Source: Branchiostoma lanceolatum
Taxonomy: Eukaryota; Chordata; Leptocardii; Amphioxiformes; Branchiostomatidae
Assembly: GCF_035083965.1 (NCBI RefSeq)
Contig: NC_089727.1
Span: 11,165,501 to 11,229,500, forward strand
Length of the DNA: 64,000 bases
Direction: 5' to 3'
The notes under the pieces are model-generated. The model saw nothing but the letters and a program-made list of their open reading frames with translations. It was not told the origin of the DNA and did no database searches. Shown here piece after piece: positions 1-13,300 of the stretch. Position numbers and translations under genes: made by a program. How positions within the stretch are numbered: the stretch's first letter is position 1; each line of letters opens with the position of its first letter.

Positions 1-1180
1 ATGTTGCACTCCGGGAGTGCCGGAAGTTTAACTTGCTTTGTTGTATCATGGTCCTGACGTGCGCCGGGCGTACGATGTTGCACTCCGGGAGTGCCTGAGA
101 AGTTTAACGTGATTTGCTGTATCATGATCATGATGTGCGCCGGGCGTACGATGTTGCACTCCGGGAGTGCCTGAGAAATTTTAACTTGCTCTGTTGTAAC
201 ATGATCATGATGTGCGCCGGGCGCACGATGTTGCACTCCGGGGTGCCTGAGTAAATTTTAACTTGCTTTGTTGTACCATGATCATGATGTGCGCCGGGCG
301 TACGACGTTGCACTCCGGGAGTGCCTGAGAAATTTTAACTTGCTCTGTTGTAACATGATCATGATGTGCGCCGGGCGCACGATGTTGCACTCCGGGGTGC
401 CTGAGTAAATTTTAACTTGCTTTGTTGTACCATGATCATGATGTGCGCCGGGCGTACGACGTTGCACTCCGGGAGTGCCTGAGAAATTTTAACTTGATTT
501 GCTGTATCGTGATCCTAATGTGCGCCGGGCGTACGATGTTGCACTCCGGGAGTGCCTGAGTAATGTTAATTTGATGTGCTGTACCTTGATCGTGATGTGC
601 GCCGGGCGTAAGAGGCTACACTCCGGGAGTGCCTGAGTAAGGTTAACTTGCTGTGCGGTACCGTGATCCTGATGTGCGCCGGGCGTATACGACTTTGCAC
701 TCCGGGAGTGCCTGAGAAATTTCAGCTTGAGTTGCCGTGCCATGATCCTGAGGTGCGCCGGGCGTACGATGTTGCACTCCGGGAGTGCCTGAGAAATTCT
801 AACATGAGTTGCTGTGCCATGATCATGATGTGCGCCGGGCGTACGATGGTGCACTCCGGGAGTGCCTGAGAAATTTTTTACATGATGTCGTGATGTAGGT
901 CGGGTGTACCTGAGAGATCTTATGCATGTTGATGTGATGTGCGCCGGGCGTAGGATTGTACACGCAGGGAGTGCCTGAGAGATCTTACACATGCCGTGAT
1001 GTGATGTGCGCCGGGCGTAGGATTGTACACGCAGGGAGCGCATGAGAGTGAGATATCTTACACATGTTGATGTGATGTGCGCCGGGCGTATGGTGGCGCA
1101 CTCCGAGAGTACCTGAGGATTTTTAACACATTCTGCGGCGAGTGTACGCCGGACGGATGACGGGGCACCCCGGTTTGCAT
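1..1180. repeat. 77-bp minisatellite with 154-bp higher-order period
   Basis: About fifteen tandem units of roughly 77 bp, each carrying the core GCGCCGGGCGTACGATG followed by the 15-nt palindrome GCACTCCGGGAGTGC and an AT-richer half. Between 128 and 467, alternate units are almost identical (128-313 matches 282-467), so the array there has a two-unit, 154-bp period. Units after about 880 are more diverged and change in length, as expected for an ageing array edge. The array begins at the first base of the window, so its true left end is unknown. Long open frames on both strands here come from the repeat lacking stops and are not genes. Confidence 0.95.
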
Positions 1181-2394
1181 ATGTAGATGAGGTTTATGAC
1201 TTTAACTCATTGACCACTAATTGAGAGGAACATAACATCGTGATAGTCCAGCTACCCGTAGCTTGGTGTTATATTTTAACGTTCTGAGGACGATCGGGGC
1301 CTCTCTCGCCAATTCAATGCAAGTAACGGTATATCACAGAAAATTAATGAATACTGCCCCCCCCCCCCGTTAATGTGAATATTGCCGACCCCAGGGGGAC
1401 ATGAACTTTAATGGTGTTGGTGGCGACATGATCACTTTTTTCCTATGAGTAAGCAGATGACCTATGTGACATTTCTAAGGTCAGAAAAAGCTCAATTCGA
1501 TGTGCGAATGTCGTGATCCCGAAAACTCAGTTTATCGAGAAGAAATATGTATGTAACGCTACTCTCCATGAGGTAATTTCAGATGGAACTTCTCGCCCCA
1601 TTCTGTAAAACTCTGATCTGTGGTACAAACTTGGAGTGTTCCATCTGTGAGCTACTTTGGCAACCCGATAACTACCAGCCTGTATGACGATAACCCTTGC
1701 TCGCAACAAGGACCTCTATGCTAGAGCCAAGTCCCTGGTTCGTAGTTTAAAGCTCGCGTCTGCATGTATCTCGTTCCATGTATATTGTTTCCAAAGGTAC
1801 TGGGCCTAGTTGTGACCACAAGGTACTCTGGGGGCAATCCATAACTATGAGTCGCTCACAACAGTCCATGAATGTTTGTGCATGCATTAAGGTGCGATCG
1901 AATTAGCCAGCCTGCGTTCGTGTCACTGACGATGCAGACACTTATGATTCCCGCAGAAGGAGGCTATCGCATTTATGTGTCACACCCGTTACCAGCTAAT
2001 AAAGACATTGTAAAACTCGGGATCCACTCTGACCTTTTTCTTCTCGCTCAGTTTCGAGGGGCACGTTTCCGCCTATAACATAAAAACCCGCATACTCGAC
2101 CACTATGGTGGGGTATGTCGCTGTATGTGCAATAGCGCATGTATTGATGAGTTCGACCTCGCACTTTCGTTTGCTGGTCTAAATGCCATGTCTGTGCTAA
2201 ATTCGGCTAAAATTTGGTTAACGGAAACTTCCAGACTGCTACTGACTGTTGCGGCATTCACATCGGTGGAGGCCTGGCTACGACTGTGACTAACATAAGT
2301 GGCTCTTTGCTACACTGATGAAATGTAACAGAAAGCATATTAGGAAGAGGTTTGTATCTTAAGAATTTAGGCCTAGGAAATAAAGTAATGACAA
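1181..2394. other. No gene recognised; contains a poly-C run
   Basis: I see no exon with convincing splice sites or family similarity here. A C tract of about 12 lies near 1356-1368. The first (signal-peptide) exon of the downstream sulfatase could in principle lie in this stretch or left of the window, but I could not identify it. Confidence 0.5.
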
Positions 2395-2399
2395 GTTGA

Positions 2400-2550
2400 C
2401 AACCCTAAGAATGGGATAAGGATGGGAGGAGAATGGGATGAGAATGGGGCAAAGATGAGAATGGGGTAAAGATGAGAATGGGGTAAAGATGAGAGAGGGG
2501 GAAAGATGAGAGAGGGGTTAATATGAGGGAGGGGTAATTAGGAGAGAGGG
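2400..2550. repeat. Purine-rich degenerate minisatellite
   Basis: Degenerate tandem copies of a motif like GATGAGAATGGGGTAAA; the + strand is almost entirely A and G for about 150 bp. Confidence 0.8.
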
Positions 2551-2767
2551 GAAGATAAGTAATAATTAGGAAGATCACAGAGAGCCTTGTTGATATACTG
2601 ATTATACAAGTGATGTGAATCCACGAAGCGACGGCCTTCGTGGATAACTGAGTTTATACCAACACGCATCGGGACGTGCTTGAGAGACGTACTTAGTCAG
2701 CCAACAAGGTGAGTATAATGTCGAACGCAACTCATACCTTAGTAAAGGGACAAAGGAAGTGATCGGG

Positions 2768-3169
2768 GCGCGACGAAGGCGCGGACCCCATAACTCATAT
2801 GGATGATCCAATGGGTGCGCAGTGGGTATAGGTTACTATTCCCACTGCGCACTGATTGGATCAGACTAATGAGTACACCTGTACATACCATATAAGTACA
2901 TGAGGGACAGACTACCCATTGTCACTTCAGCGGATTCATCCAACACGTACCGAGGGAGCGTGACGGAGACTGAACGAAAGGTTGGGGAATCGGAAGGGAA
3001 CTTCGAAGCGGACAGCTCTGGAGGCCGCCCAGATTTTTTCCCACCCACCCACCCAAAATCTGCTGCTTAGAGGTGATGGGACTGTTCAGGCTCTGTTGCG
3101 CGACTTCGGCGCGGACCCCATAACTCATATGGATGATCCAATGGGTGCGCAGTGGGTATAGGTTACTGT
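2768..3169. repeat. 70-bp direct repeat abutting an IDS splice acceptor, with a hairpin in copy 1
   Basis: Two near-identical copies (about 2768-2838 and 3099-3169) share a segment from GGCGCGGACCCCATAACTC to GGGTATAGGTTACT. In copy 1 the sequence continues into a 22-nt inverted repeat (2805-2826 with 2841-2862, arm ending in GCGCAGTGGG). In copy 2 it runs straight into the polypyrimidine tract and AG (3181-3183) of the first visible IDS exon. Another perfect hairpin, ATCCACGAAG with CTTCGTGGAT, lies near 2619-2645. This could be a small foldback transposon pair or a local duplication. Confidence 0.8.
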
Positions 3170-3183
3170 TCCTTTTTCCTCAG

Positions 3184-4161
3184 GAGAAAGTCCCAATGTT
3201 CTTTTTCTGGTCATTGATGACCTCCGCCCAGCACTTGGTTGCTATGGATACCAGAATGTGGTCACGCCCAACATCGATCAGCTGGCAGCGAAAGGAATCA
3301 AGTTTAACAATGCATTTGTCCAGGTGAGCCTTTTCACTGACTCGGTATGATAAATCCTTGTGAAACAAATGTTGTGTTATAATGTGAAACTGCCTGATGC
3401 AACGTTATCATAAAAAATTATATCATTATCACCACTGAAATTGTTCCAAGGTGATGCTATTTGTTGAATATTCCAAACATTACAGTTACCAAAACATTGT
3501 CAATTCTTTAAAACATTACATAGAGGCCTAGCATTTCCAGGATATACATGTAACACTTATGTACTAGTAGTATCTGCATATGTCTTTGTTATTGTTATTG
3601 ATTGGTTTGGATTCGCTATAAAGACCATCGGAAATCGTCAGCTTTGATTTATGTTACTTCAGATTCTTCTATGAATTGACTTAAATTTGTGGTCATTCAC
3701 CAAAAAGACTTTCCCCACTCATTTCACCTGAGTGATATTCCTTTTCACGTTGCCATCCTCTGACGTCAGCAAGCGGTATGCGGTCCCAGTCGCACATCGT
3801 TCCTGACCGGTCGTAGGCCGGATACTACCCGGTTGTATGACTTCTACTCCTACTGGAGAACGGCGGCGGGAAACTTCACCACTCTTCCCCAACACTTCAA
3901 GGAAGCCGGCTACTTCACAGCTTCTGTGGGGAAAGTCTTCCACCCAGGTGAACAAAACTATGGAGAAGTACATGTATTGTAAATGCTTTTATTTTTGCGG
4001 TCACTTAATTTTGTTGAAGAAGTGGAACGGAGTTTTTTTCATTCCGAAGTGGTGTAGTAATATATAGGAAACAAATATTTGCAGTGTCATGAATTTACAG
4101 TGGAGAGGTCAGTGCAAAAACCACAAAAAGGAAACTACCTCTAACATTTCAAGATTTACAG

Positions 4162-4254
<93 letters not shown>

Positions 4255-7200
4255 GCTGACCTACATGTACAATGTCAGATGATTCACTGTATTGAAAGCT
4301 TTCAAAATCTAGCCAAACTTCTGCTACCATTTACCAGGTCAAAACATACACCTTGCATGTCTGTGGCTTTGTTTTTTCTTTCCATAAAAATCGTAATGAA
4401 GAAATAACATTTTTCAGGTATAGCATCAAACTTCAGTGATGATGCTCCATACAGCTGGTCTGTTCCAGCATACCACCCGCCCACTCAGAAGTACAAGATG
4501 AAGAAGGTAAGTCTTTCTATTGTCATGGCTGTTACCATTATCATTGTCATCACTACAACTTTTTCACAGCTTTTTTGGGTGACAATCCAACTCATAACTC
4601 GGTTGAGGAATGGTTGATAGGCTCTGATGTGATATGTATACTGAGCCTGTTTCACTTCTCTTAGAAAGTAATGTAGCAATAACAGATAAACTCATTGGAA
4701 TAAAAGGACATTTCTGTTTTGTCCATATCCAGGTAAACTGTTGTGTGTTTTGTGTCAGGTTTGTCCAGGTCCGGATGGACAGCTCCATATGAACCTTGTG
4801 TGTCCTGTGGAAGTGAAGTCCCAGCCACTGGGGTCCCTCCCTGATATCCAGAGTGCAGACTTCGCTGTGGAATTTCTTCAAAATGTTTCTGCCTCCTGCC
4901 AAGAAAGTCAAAAGCAACCATTCTTTTTGGCCGTGGGCTTCCACAAGCCCCATATTCCATTCAAGTACCCCAAAGAATTTCAAGGTATTTTTTCATAGAA
5001 TTGGATCAAGGCTGTCTCCAGGACCCGTCACTCTGTTCAACGGAAATTTGCTTGTTGAGACAGACAAAAATTTTGCCCCATTCGTCCATGAAATCTGACC
5101 TTTATGACATGAATTAGAAGAAAATGTATTTTTGTAAAATGACAGATTTAACAACGAAAATTATCAACATGGGCTCCAAAACAATGAATGGGACAGAAAA
5201 AAATTCAAAGCTGGAGACAGCCCTGTATTGGATTGAAGAATATTCTGTATCATCTTAGGCTCGTTGATGTCTTATCTTAAACTCTTGTTTGACAGCAAAT
5301 TTTTGTGATTTTGAATTTGTAGTGTTTTGGATTTGTTCCCTGAAACTTTCAGTTCAAGAGCTCTGTCTATCGTTGAGAATGTAAAAGTTATTTTCTTGTT
5401 TCAGACTTGTATCCTCTCTCCAACATCCACCTGGCCCCCGACCCGTCCCTACCCCCAGATCTCCCCACCATTGCCTGGAACCCGTTCACCGACATCCGTA
5501 AACGTGAGGACGTCCAGGCCCTGAACATCAGCTTTCCCTACGGACCTGTGCCCAGACAGTTTCAGGTGAGGATAGTGGTTAACCTCCAAGCAGATCCTAC
5601 GGTGGCAGAGGACAGTACACATACTGTTTGGCCAATGGATACTGCCCCTGCCACAGTAGGATCTGCTTGGAGATTAGACCAATTGGTATCAATCAGCTGA
5701 AATATTCACAGTTGATTAGCCAACTCATTGAATCTTTTCTTTGTTTGTGTCTGTATAACTGCCTTAGTGTCTGGTAACATACCAGTACTGATTGATAGCC
5801 TGGGTGCCATCCAGGATAGCATTTGTAGGAGCCCTGGTAGTAATCAGATGGCACCCAGGCTACAGTATTGAATGAATATGCAGTAAAGATTATTATTAGT
5901 ATTGTATACAAGGGAAGAAAGAAGTACAGTACTGTAAGCATCAAACCAAACTGTTATCTTTAAGCTTTGTCTCAATCTGTTTCAGGCCTTGAGGTCACAT
6001 TTTACACACCTGTATGACGGCCTATATGGTGATGTTTTCATATCTGCCTGTAGAAGTATGCCTGACAAACCTATCTGTTTCTATCAGCTGCTGATGAGAC
6101 AGGGTTACTATGCAGCCACCAGCTACACAGACAGCCAGGTGGGCAGGGTGCTGGCAGCACTAGATGAGCAGGGACTGGCCTCAAGCACCATTGTGGTACT
6201 GGTGGGAGACCATGGTGAGTTCTCAGAACTCTTACATGTACTATGTTTTACATAGAATCTTTAGATTCCAGTTAGAAAGGGGCTAATCTAAAGAGTCTAG
6301 CCACAATCTTTTGGCAGTACCAGTGCTGTCTGTGGTTTTACAGAAGGCTAACACCTGCTAACCGTCTACTCCACCTCTTTGCGATGCCCCCATAGGGTTA
6401 GAAGCGGCCGGATAAAGTAAAGGAACAAAGTGATAAGTGACTCTTGCTTAGACCAAGGATAGAACCTTCTAGACATATGGCCCACAGTAATTTTTGAATC
6501 AGCAGGAGTTTGTTTCCAGTATATAAGCATTGTTTAAAGGATTGATTCTGACATTGTTTGTGGGCAAGATGCCTAAAGGTATGCATCTTTCAGAATGTGA
6601 CAGAATCTTTTTTCTTTTTAAAGATATTAGTTCTCCATATGAGTAAGAGTAGACCTTCTCACCTATTCAAGGGACTTAGTTTTACTTTGGTACTTTGACA
6701 GGTTGGTCGCTTGGAGAGCACCAGGAGTGGGCCAAGTACAGTAACTTTGAAGTGGCCACACGAGTCCCTCTGATACTGTATGTACCAGGTGTCACCCACC
6801 AGCCTGTCAGGAAAGACTCTACCTTCCCGTATGTTGACGTTCTAGACTTGTGCAGTGATAAAATATCAAACCATGACATTGTAAATGTACCATCACGAAA
6901 AAATGAAAATGCAGTGGTCCAGAAAAACAGTTGCAACAAGGCAGGATCACCTCCTTGCTGCTCACAAACTCTACCAGAAGAAGGGTATGAAAGCAATGCT
7001 TTAGTTGAACTGGTTGACATATTTCCTACCCTTGCTGAGATGGCAAACCTGAAGATACCACCGCTCTGTCCGACTGATTCCTCTAAAGTTGAGCTCTGTA
7101 CCGAGGGAAGAAGCTTTGTGCCTGTGATATTGAACGTCACCAGTGATACTAGAAGTCAGAATACTTTAACGTCATGGAAGTCAGCAGTGTTCAGCCAATA

Positions 7201-7495
7201 CCCACGTCCTTCTCAGAAGCCACAGATAAATTCTGATCTTCCCCGGCTAAAGGATATCCAGTACATGGGTTACTCCATGAGGACAGAGAAGTATCGTTAC
7301 ACCGAATGGGTAACGTTCAAGCCCAAGACTTTCAAACCTGATTTTGACCGAGTTGCAGCTCGAGAATTGTACCTACACGACTCAGATGATCTGGAGGATC
7401 ATAATGTGGCAGGGAAAAGTGAGTACAGACATCTGGTGCAACAATTGTCTCAACAACTCAGGAAAGGCTGGAGAAATGCTCTTCCTTCCGAATAA
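3184..7495 (+). CDS. IDS: Iduronate-2-sulfatase (IDS), seven coding exons, first exon missing
   Basis: Lysosomal sulfatase that removes the 2-O-sulfate from iduronate in heparan and dermatan sulfate. Exons: 3184-3323, 3770-3947, 4418-4506, 4759-4984, 5405-5565, 6088-6214 and 6702-7495 (TAA at 7493-7495); all introns are GT-AG and phases agree. Visible motifs are the metal-binding IDDLRP in the first exon, the sulfatase signature CGPSR (3779-3793) whose Cys becomes formylglycine, [33 protein letters not shown], and the DHG metal ligand split across the last intron followed by [15 protein letters not shown]. The order and spacing match human IDS as I remember it. The last exon carries about 40 extra residues (roughly 6850-6985) before the conserved [11 protein letters not shown]. 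The first visible exon is phase 1, so a signal-peptide exon must exist upstream. The gene is convergent with SLC25A43. Confidence 0.95.
4166..4251. repeat. (CA)n microsatellite in an IDS intron
   Basis: About 43 uninterrupted CA units between the second and third visible exons of IDS. Confidence 0.98.
5580..5676. mobile_element. Foldback MITE-like element, TAATCTCCAAGCAGATC family
   Basis: A 97-bp inverted repeat with 29-nt arms (5580-5608 and 5648-5676) differing at two positions. It starts about 15 bases after the 5' splice site of the IDS exon ending at 5565. The outer sequence reappears at 36689 and 60814. Confidence 0.85.
5796..5862. mobile_element. Short foldback with TAGCCTGGGTGCCATC ends
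   Basis: A 67-bp element with perfect 16-nt terminal inverted repeats (5796-5811 and 5847-5862) inside an IDS intron. The terminal TAGCCTGG recurs at the ends of 45609-45712 and, shifted slightly, 12413-12518. Confidence 0.8.
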
Positions 7496-10312
7496 TATTA
7501 AAGTGCACTGGAGGTCTGTGGAACACATCTCTTCCTTTCCAGGGTGTTGACAATCTGTCCCAAGGACACTCATTGGTAGAACGGCTGATAACACTTTAGG
7601 CTGAGATGTCCCACTAGCTACGTAAGTGTCAAGAGCAAGATCTTGACAGCACACAGACATGTCATGCATCACCTATGCTATACTTTTCCCGCAGTGTGAC
7701 TGCCCCCATGCCATGGGTCTGTTTAATGGTACACACCCCAATCAATTGTTGCTCCTAACTGACCTTTGATGCATTCTGTGGAAGGTGTTGCTATGCCTTT
7801 GAAAAGTGTGAAAATCTGTGTTAGGATTTTCTTTATAATTGGCTCTATTGCCTAACTGAAGGCTTTTCTCTTTCAATGTGATATCAGAGCCGTAGGAAAC
7901 AGATGCTATATCACAAGTGCAATAAGTGCTTCACCAAGACTACTTGCTTGACTGTAAGTTTAAATGTAACGTTAATATCATGTCTATTGCAGTGAAAATA
8001 TCACATTCATATGGCCAGATGATTTTGACCAACTATGAGGCTCCATTTTGCCATAACAACTGGTCATTATTATATTACTCCATTGTGACCACTTTTTGCA
8101 AGGTTTCCATAGGATCATTTTTATGTAACATTACCATTTCATGAGAGGTTGCTGGGCTTTTTTGTTGTTTTTTTCAATTCTAGGGAACTTTCTGATATAA
8201 AGAAACATACATACCGGTAAGCACAGAAATAAATATATTTAGTAATGTTTAAAAGCAGATACAATTGAAATCAATGTCGGTGAATTCTGTAAATGAGAAC
8301 ATAATTCATCAATACTAAGCATTTGTGGACTTGAAAAATGCTTTAAGGTATGTAAGATTAAACGATTTATGTTATACAACACTTGTCTCACTCATGTGTC
8401 AGTTAGATATACAGCAATTTTTGATGATAATGTTGATAACCCGCTTTGGTGTATATAGTCAAAAGGCATGATCGGTTCCTATAACCCTCATAAACCACCT
8501 TATGACACTGTATACACCTCAGGGCATGTCATTAACACGATATTATTACTTGCTATAGTAAGATACTGTGATAATTATACTGGACAGCATAATAAAAAAC
8601 AGGACAGCTCAAACATAGTTTCAGTTTTGTACCTGTTAATCACAACACATTTCCACCTTTGTACAAGGTAAATAATACATTATCACTGCTCCACACATGT
8701 CAGGACATGATGAACCTTCTTATCTTCCTTCCTCCAAGAACATTCTTCCACCTCCCCTCAATTCTTTACTTCCCTTGTGTCACTCTACAAATAGACTTTC
8801 TTTGGTCTGGCATTCACAATGGCACAAAACAGACACGTTCTTTCAGTATTTGTCAGGAACAGAAACAGTTCGCACACAATAGCAAAGACATAAAAGCATG
8901 ATTGACTTGAATCAGCTTTTTCACTTCATGTTAGAGCAAGGAGGTTTTATGCCTTTTACTGAGGTGAAATCAGCTTCCTTTACATGAATCAAAAGCGACC
9001 TCTATTAATCACTGTCAGTACTGCAGCAAAAAGTTCAAATCACACAACATTGCAGGGGTTTCATCGGAGAGCTCAGAGAGGGCTGCAGCAGGGGTTACCA
9101 CACACTGATTGGTCTATACAGCCATCACAGATCTTGTGCAAAGACCAGGCAAGTACCAACGTCCTCTTACACAGAGGGAGGACGATGGTGACTGCAGCAG
9201 TTCAAGTGCTGTCAACCTGCAATGATTACTTTAGCAGCTAGGTGTCCCCACTGCCACATCGGTTGAACCCCAACATATGCAAAATTATAACAGGATCATG
9301 CTAGGTGCAAAGTTACTTTCTCTTTCACCATAAACTGTTAAAGTTATATAAGAAATTTAAATTCTAGAGCATCACATTAAAACACAAGGAATAGAATGAA
9401 ATAAAATGTTTTCTTTTCTGCAGTGTAGACCTACACTTCAAACCATTCAAAACAATCCAGGCATAAAAAGAAGGGTACACATGTACTAACAAGCCAGAAA
9501 AACCAGCAATTTTACCACATGATTTTTCTAACAATGACAAACTAGACATTTACATACTTTCGCTGTCATCTACATACTTCGAGTTGTCAACAAACATTAG
9601 AGAAACACACAGCAAAATAATCCAGGAAGATTATGCACAAAAAGTATAGTCTGCAAAATGCTGTATAGTACTGTGATATTTGCTATCAAAGCTATTAGTA
9701 CTACGTGTTTAGCACCAATAGTTAAATAAGGAAGCAGGATATCAGATAGACAGGATACATCTGGTCAGCTGTTTAAAGAAGACCATCTCGTGCCATATCA
9801 GGTTCCTTTCTTCTTTCTCGTCAGTAACAAATGAGAACAGATAAATGAAGGTTTCAAGGCATTCTACAAACTGTTTTCACTTTCATCTGTATAAATACTT
9901 TGCATTAAGAGTAGCTCCTTTTTTTTCCTTGAGGCAGCCATTAAAATGTACTGTACTGTACTGTACTGTATGTTGACCCTGACAAAGGTCTGTATGCCAG
10001 ACCATAAATTTCCTGTATGTTCTCTTTTCTCTTGTTACTTTCTCCCTTACCAGCAAAATATCTCCAAACAATATTCACTTGTTAAAATGCTTTAGCCAGA
10101 CCATTTGATTACTGGTACTGTATATCAATTATAGTGTCTTCTGCAACATTGATTGTCTACAATGCAAAAACAATAAATATTTGACAATGTTCCCTCCAAT
10201 GCAGTAAACCCTGAGGGATTTGCAGGGGCGATTCTTAGTTGCTTTCCTTCATTTTCGAAAGGAAGACTCCCCTTCTACAGTTGTTTAAGACTGCACCATG
10301 TGAGACATGGTG
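7496..10312. other. Intergenic and 3' UTR region between convergent IDS and SLC25A43
   Basis: AT-rich sequence with no further coding similarity. It should contain the 3' UTRs of both flanking genes. A candidate AATAAA signal on + is at 8228-8233. A short TGTAC pentamer repeat lies at about 9949-9971. I see no exon or clear transposon. Confidence 0.5.
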
Positions 10313-13300
10313 CTAGGAGAGTTTGACACGCCGTTTGATGACCCTCTGGTTTCTATGCCACTCCCTCAGCTCCCCTGGCGTTAGGGTTTGGTCAATCCCA
10401 GGTTTGGGAACGTCGCTCCACGGTGAAACCGTGAAGCCGTTGCTGTACAGGAAAGTCCGCTTACACGCCTCGAATGACATGAACATCACGCCTGCGTATG
10501 GCACAACCTGAAAAGTGTAGGAGATGACAGTTATGTTTACCAAGATAACACTGTCAGAAATACGGCATTCACTATTAAGCTTAAATTTTGAAACTCAATT
10601 ACTACTGCTTCAATTCAATCAAATATTGTAAAACAAAAAGCTACAATTCAATGCCAGTCAATACATTTGTGGATTCATGATTAAAATAACTAACATACCA
10701 CAGTATATGTAAATGTTCTGGAATAACAAAAAACTTATCATATAGATAATAATTACCTTCATGAGGTTAGCCGTAGTGCCCCTCCAAAGAGCCTGGGTCC
10801 CCCCATGTTTATATGTTTGAAAGAAAGCATCCACCATCCCTGTGAACTCCACATCCACCCCTCCCCTGTGAGGTAGCACTGTGCTGTATGCCTGAGGAAC
10901 ATCAGAAGGCACATCTTAATGACATGTACATTTTAATATTACATGCTAGTGACCAGAAATCTTTATGGGAGGAAAGTATGGGAAAAGAGACAACGATTTT
11001 ACTTCTTATTTATATTAGTTGCTGAGGTATACGTAGCCTTTCGGCATCATATTTTGTGTCGATAATAGAGTTACACAAATATAAGCACTAAATTGTGTTT
11101 CACTTAAAAGTTGTGAGGAACGAGGGTTATAGACTTCTTGGATTCCTTAAGAAAGTAAAATACCAACAACAATGTTTCACCTGTAACTTTTTTCTGATGG
11201 TGTCAAATGGATATGAAAAGGTTTGTGCGAAAGCAGCAGCGATGCAGCCATTGATGAAGTTAGCTAGAGGAGTCAGGTGGGAGGAGGGGACGCTCCAGGC
11301 ACGGTCCAGCAGCTCATACGCCATGAAGGTGCCTCCTGCAAATGGTATCACACCTGGAATACAAGGAGGAAGTTTGTAAAGGGGATGCACATATGCTAAG
11401 GGCTATTCTTGAATACAACAAAATAGCAAGAAAGACAACAAAGTTATCCATGCACTACAAAAAAAAGCACATTTTCTTGTGATGAAGAGCCTTTCATAAA
11501 CTTAAGTGGTGGTTTTATTTCAGGGTAGGAGGAAAAATTAGGTTTTTGCTGTGTTTGAAATTCGCAGTTGAAACAATTCTGTAATACAGTAGTCATACAA
11601 GGGAGACATATCATTGGTGCCATGAATTCAGAGAGGTCACTTCAAAAACCACAAAAATAAGACTGACAACAGTTTGAAGATTTTCAGTACCTATGACTGA
11701 TGTGGACATTCCTCGGAAGAATGCTGTAATTCCCTCAGTCCTGTACACAACTCTAAAGGCGTGGAAGATGCCCCTGTAGTGAGCTTTGCTCCTCTTGGCA
11801 TGCTGTGCTGTGAGACGAGTCTTGACCATGTCTGTCGGGTACATGATGCAGGTGGCAGTGATCCCACCCAAACTACCTGCCAACAGCGCTCCACCTGCGC
11901 TCAGGTACCCCATGTCATCCACAAACAGCTGTCTGAACTTGGTGTATGCACTGAACTGTATGGCTGTGTACGGAAACAGCCGCATGCAGCCCAGAAAGTT
12001 GCCCTTCCAAAAGGCCCGGAGTCCTTCATTTTTGTACAAGTTGGAGAAGGCTTTGAGGAATCCTTCTTGAGTGTCTTTGGTTCCAACCTACAGGAGAAAG
12101 GAAAAAAATAATTGTTGATTTGATTTCTTATGCTGTATGAAGTATATGTACATGGTACAAAATGGGGTGGTTCATTATTCAACTTCAACCTAGGAGTTAC
12201 CCCCAAATGACCCCATCAGAGGCAAAGTATGGGGGGGGGGAGGCCCCAGGCTAACGCAGGCAGGCCTCCAGCCTGGCCAAGAAAGTCTGATTTGTGGGAG
12301 AAAACAAGACAGGACCAGGCAGGGCGTTCCACTCAGGTATTGTATGTGGAAAAAATGAGAATCTGTATGTGTCTGTGCGGGCGTTGGTGGCTTCCCTGGG
12401 TGCACCCCTAGGCTAGCCTGAGTACCAGCCTTTTTAGCTTCCGTCCGCTCCAGCTCTGCCTGGAGGAGCAGAGCTTGGGTAGCGTACGAAAGCTAAAAAG
12501 GCTGGTACTCAGGCTACCCCTAGGCAGCTTTGAGTAAATTGTCAGTCTGTATGTTAATATGTTTGTATACTAGCTTGCAGAAAAAGGTGAGAGAAATGGC
12601 CACTGCAGGTCGTTGAGCATTTGTGTCATGCTGCTCATTATACCATACAGCATTATTCACCCCCTACTTTTTACTTGAGTGTCATCCTAGTTACTTTACT
12701 GTGGCTCCCATAACTCTCCTCTCACAAACAGAGTATGGAAGAGCCGGTTAACTACCTAGGATGACACCAAGGCTACTCTTTACTACCCTGACCTAATAAT
12801 GGTTGGTGTAAACATTGTCATCATCGAACTGCAAGAGAGTTTAGACCGCTTATTTGACAATGATGTCTTCCAAAACCTGCAAAAAAAGAAACGTGAATTA
12901 GAATTGCTTTATCAAACAAAAACAAACAACTTGATTGTAAGTCAGAAGGCCAAGTGGATGGAACATGGTGAAAAATGTTCAAAACTTTTCATGAATCTAG
13001 TTGAGAGAAATCAAGCTAGAAAAAACATGACAAAAGTTATTACCTCAGATGGTATTGAAAAAACAGATCCACAAGAAATTTTAAATGAACAAGTGAAATT
13101 TTTCTCCGGTCTTTATTCTTTTGAAGAACCTCCGACACCTCTAGATAGCAATATGTTTGAAACTTTTTTTCCTAAGCCAGTACCTGTTAGCTTATCTGAA
13201 GAGCAACGGGATAGTTGTGAAGGCTTAATAACAGAAAGAGAGCTTAAAGAAGCAATTTCGTCCTTTTCGGCCGGGAGATCACCCGGATTAGATGGACTAC

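Noticed and set aside
489..1043. 184-codon minus-strand frame and similar shorter frames
   Set aside because: They are translations of the 77-bp minisatellite and repeat with its period; no start context, splice sites or family similarity.
1..1180. CRISPR array
   Set aside because: Units are contiguous tandem repeats without unique spacers and the window is animal DNA.
5986..6087. Extra IDS exon starting at the acceptor TTTCAG at 5980-5985
   Set aside because: The joined protein runs directly from the exon ending 5565 to [13 protein letters not shown] at 6088, matching the family without it.
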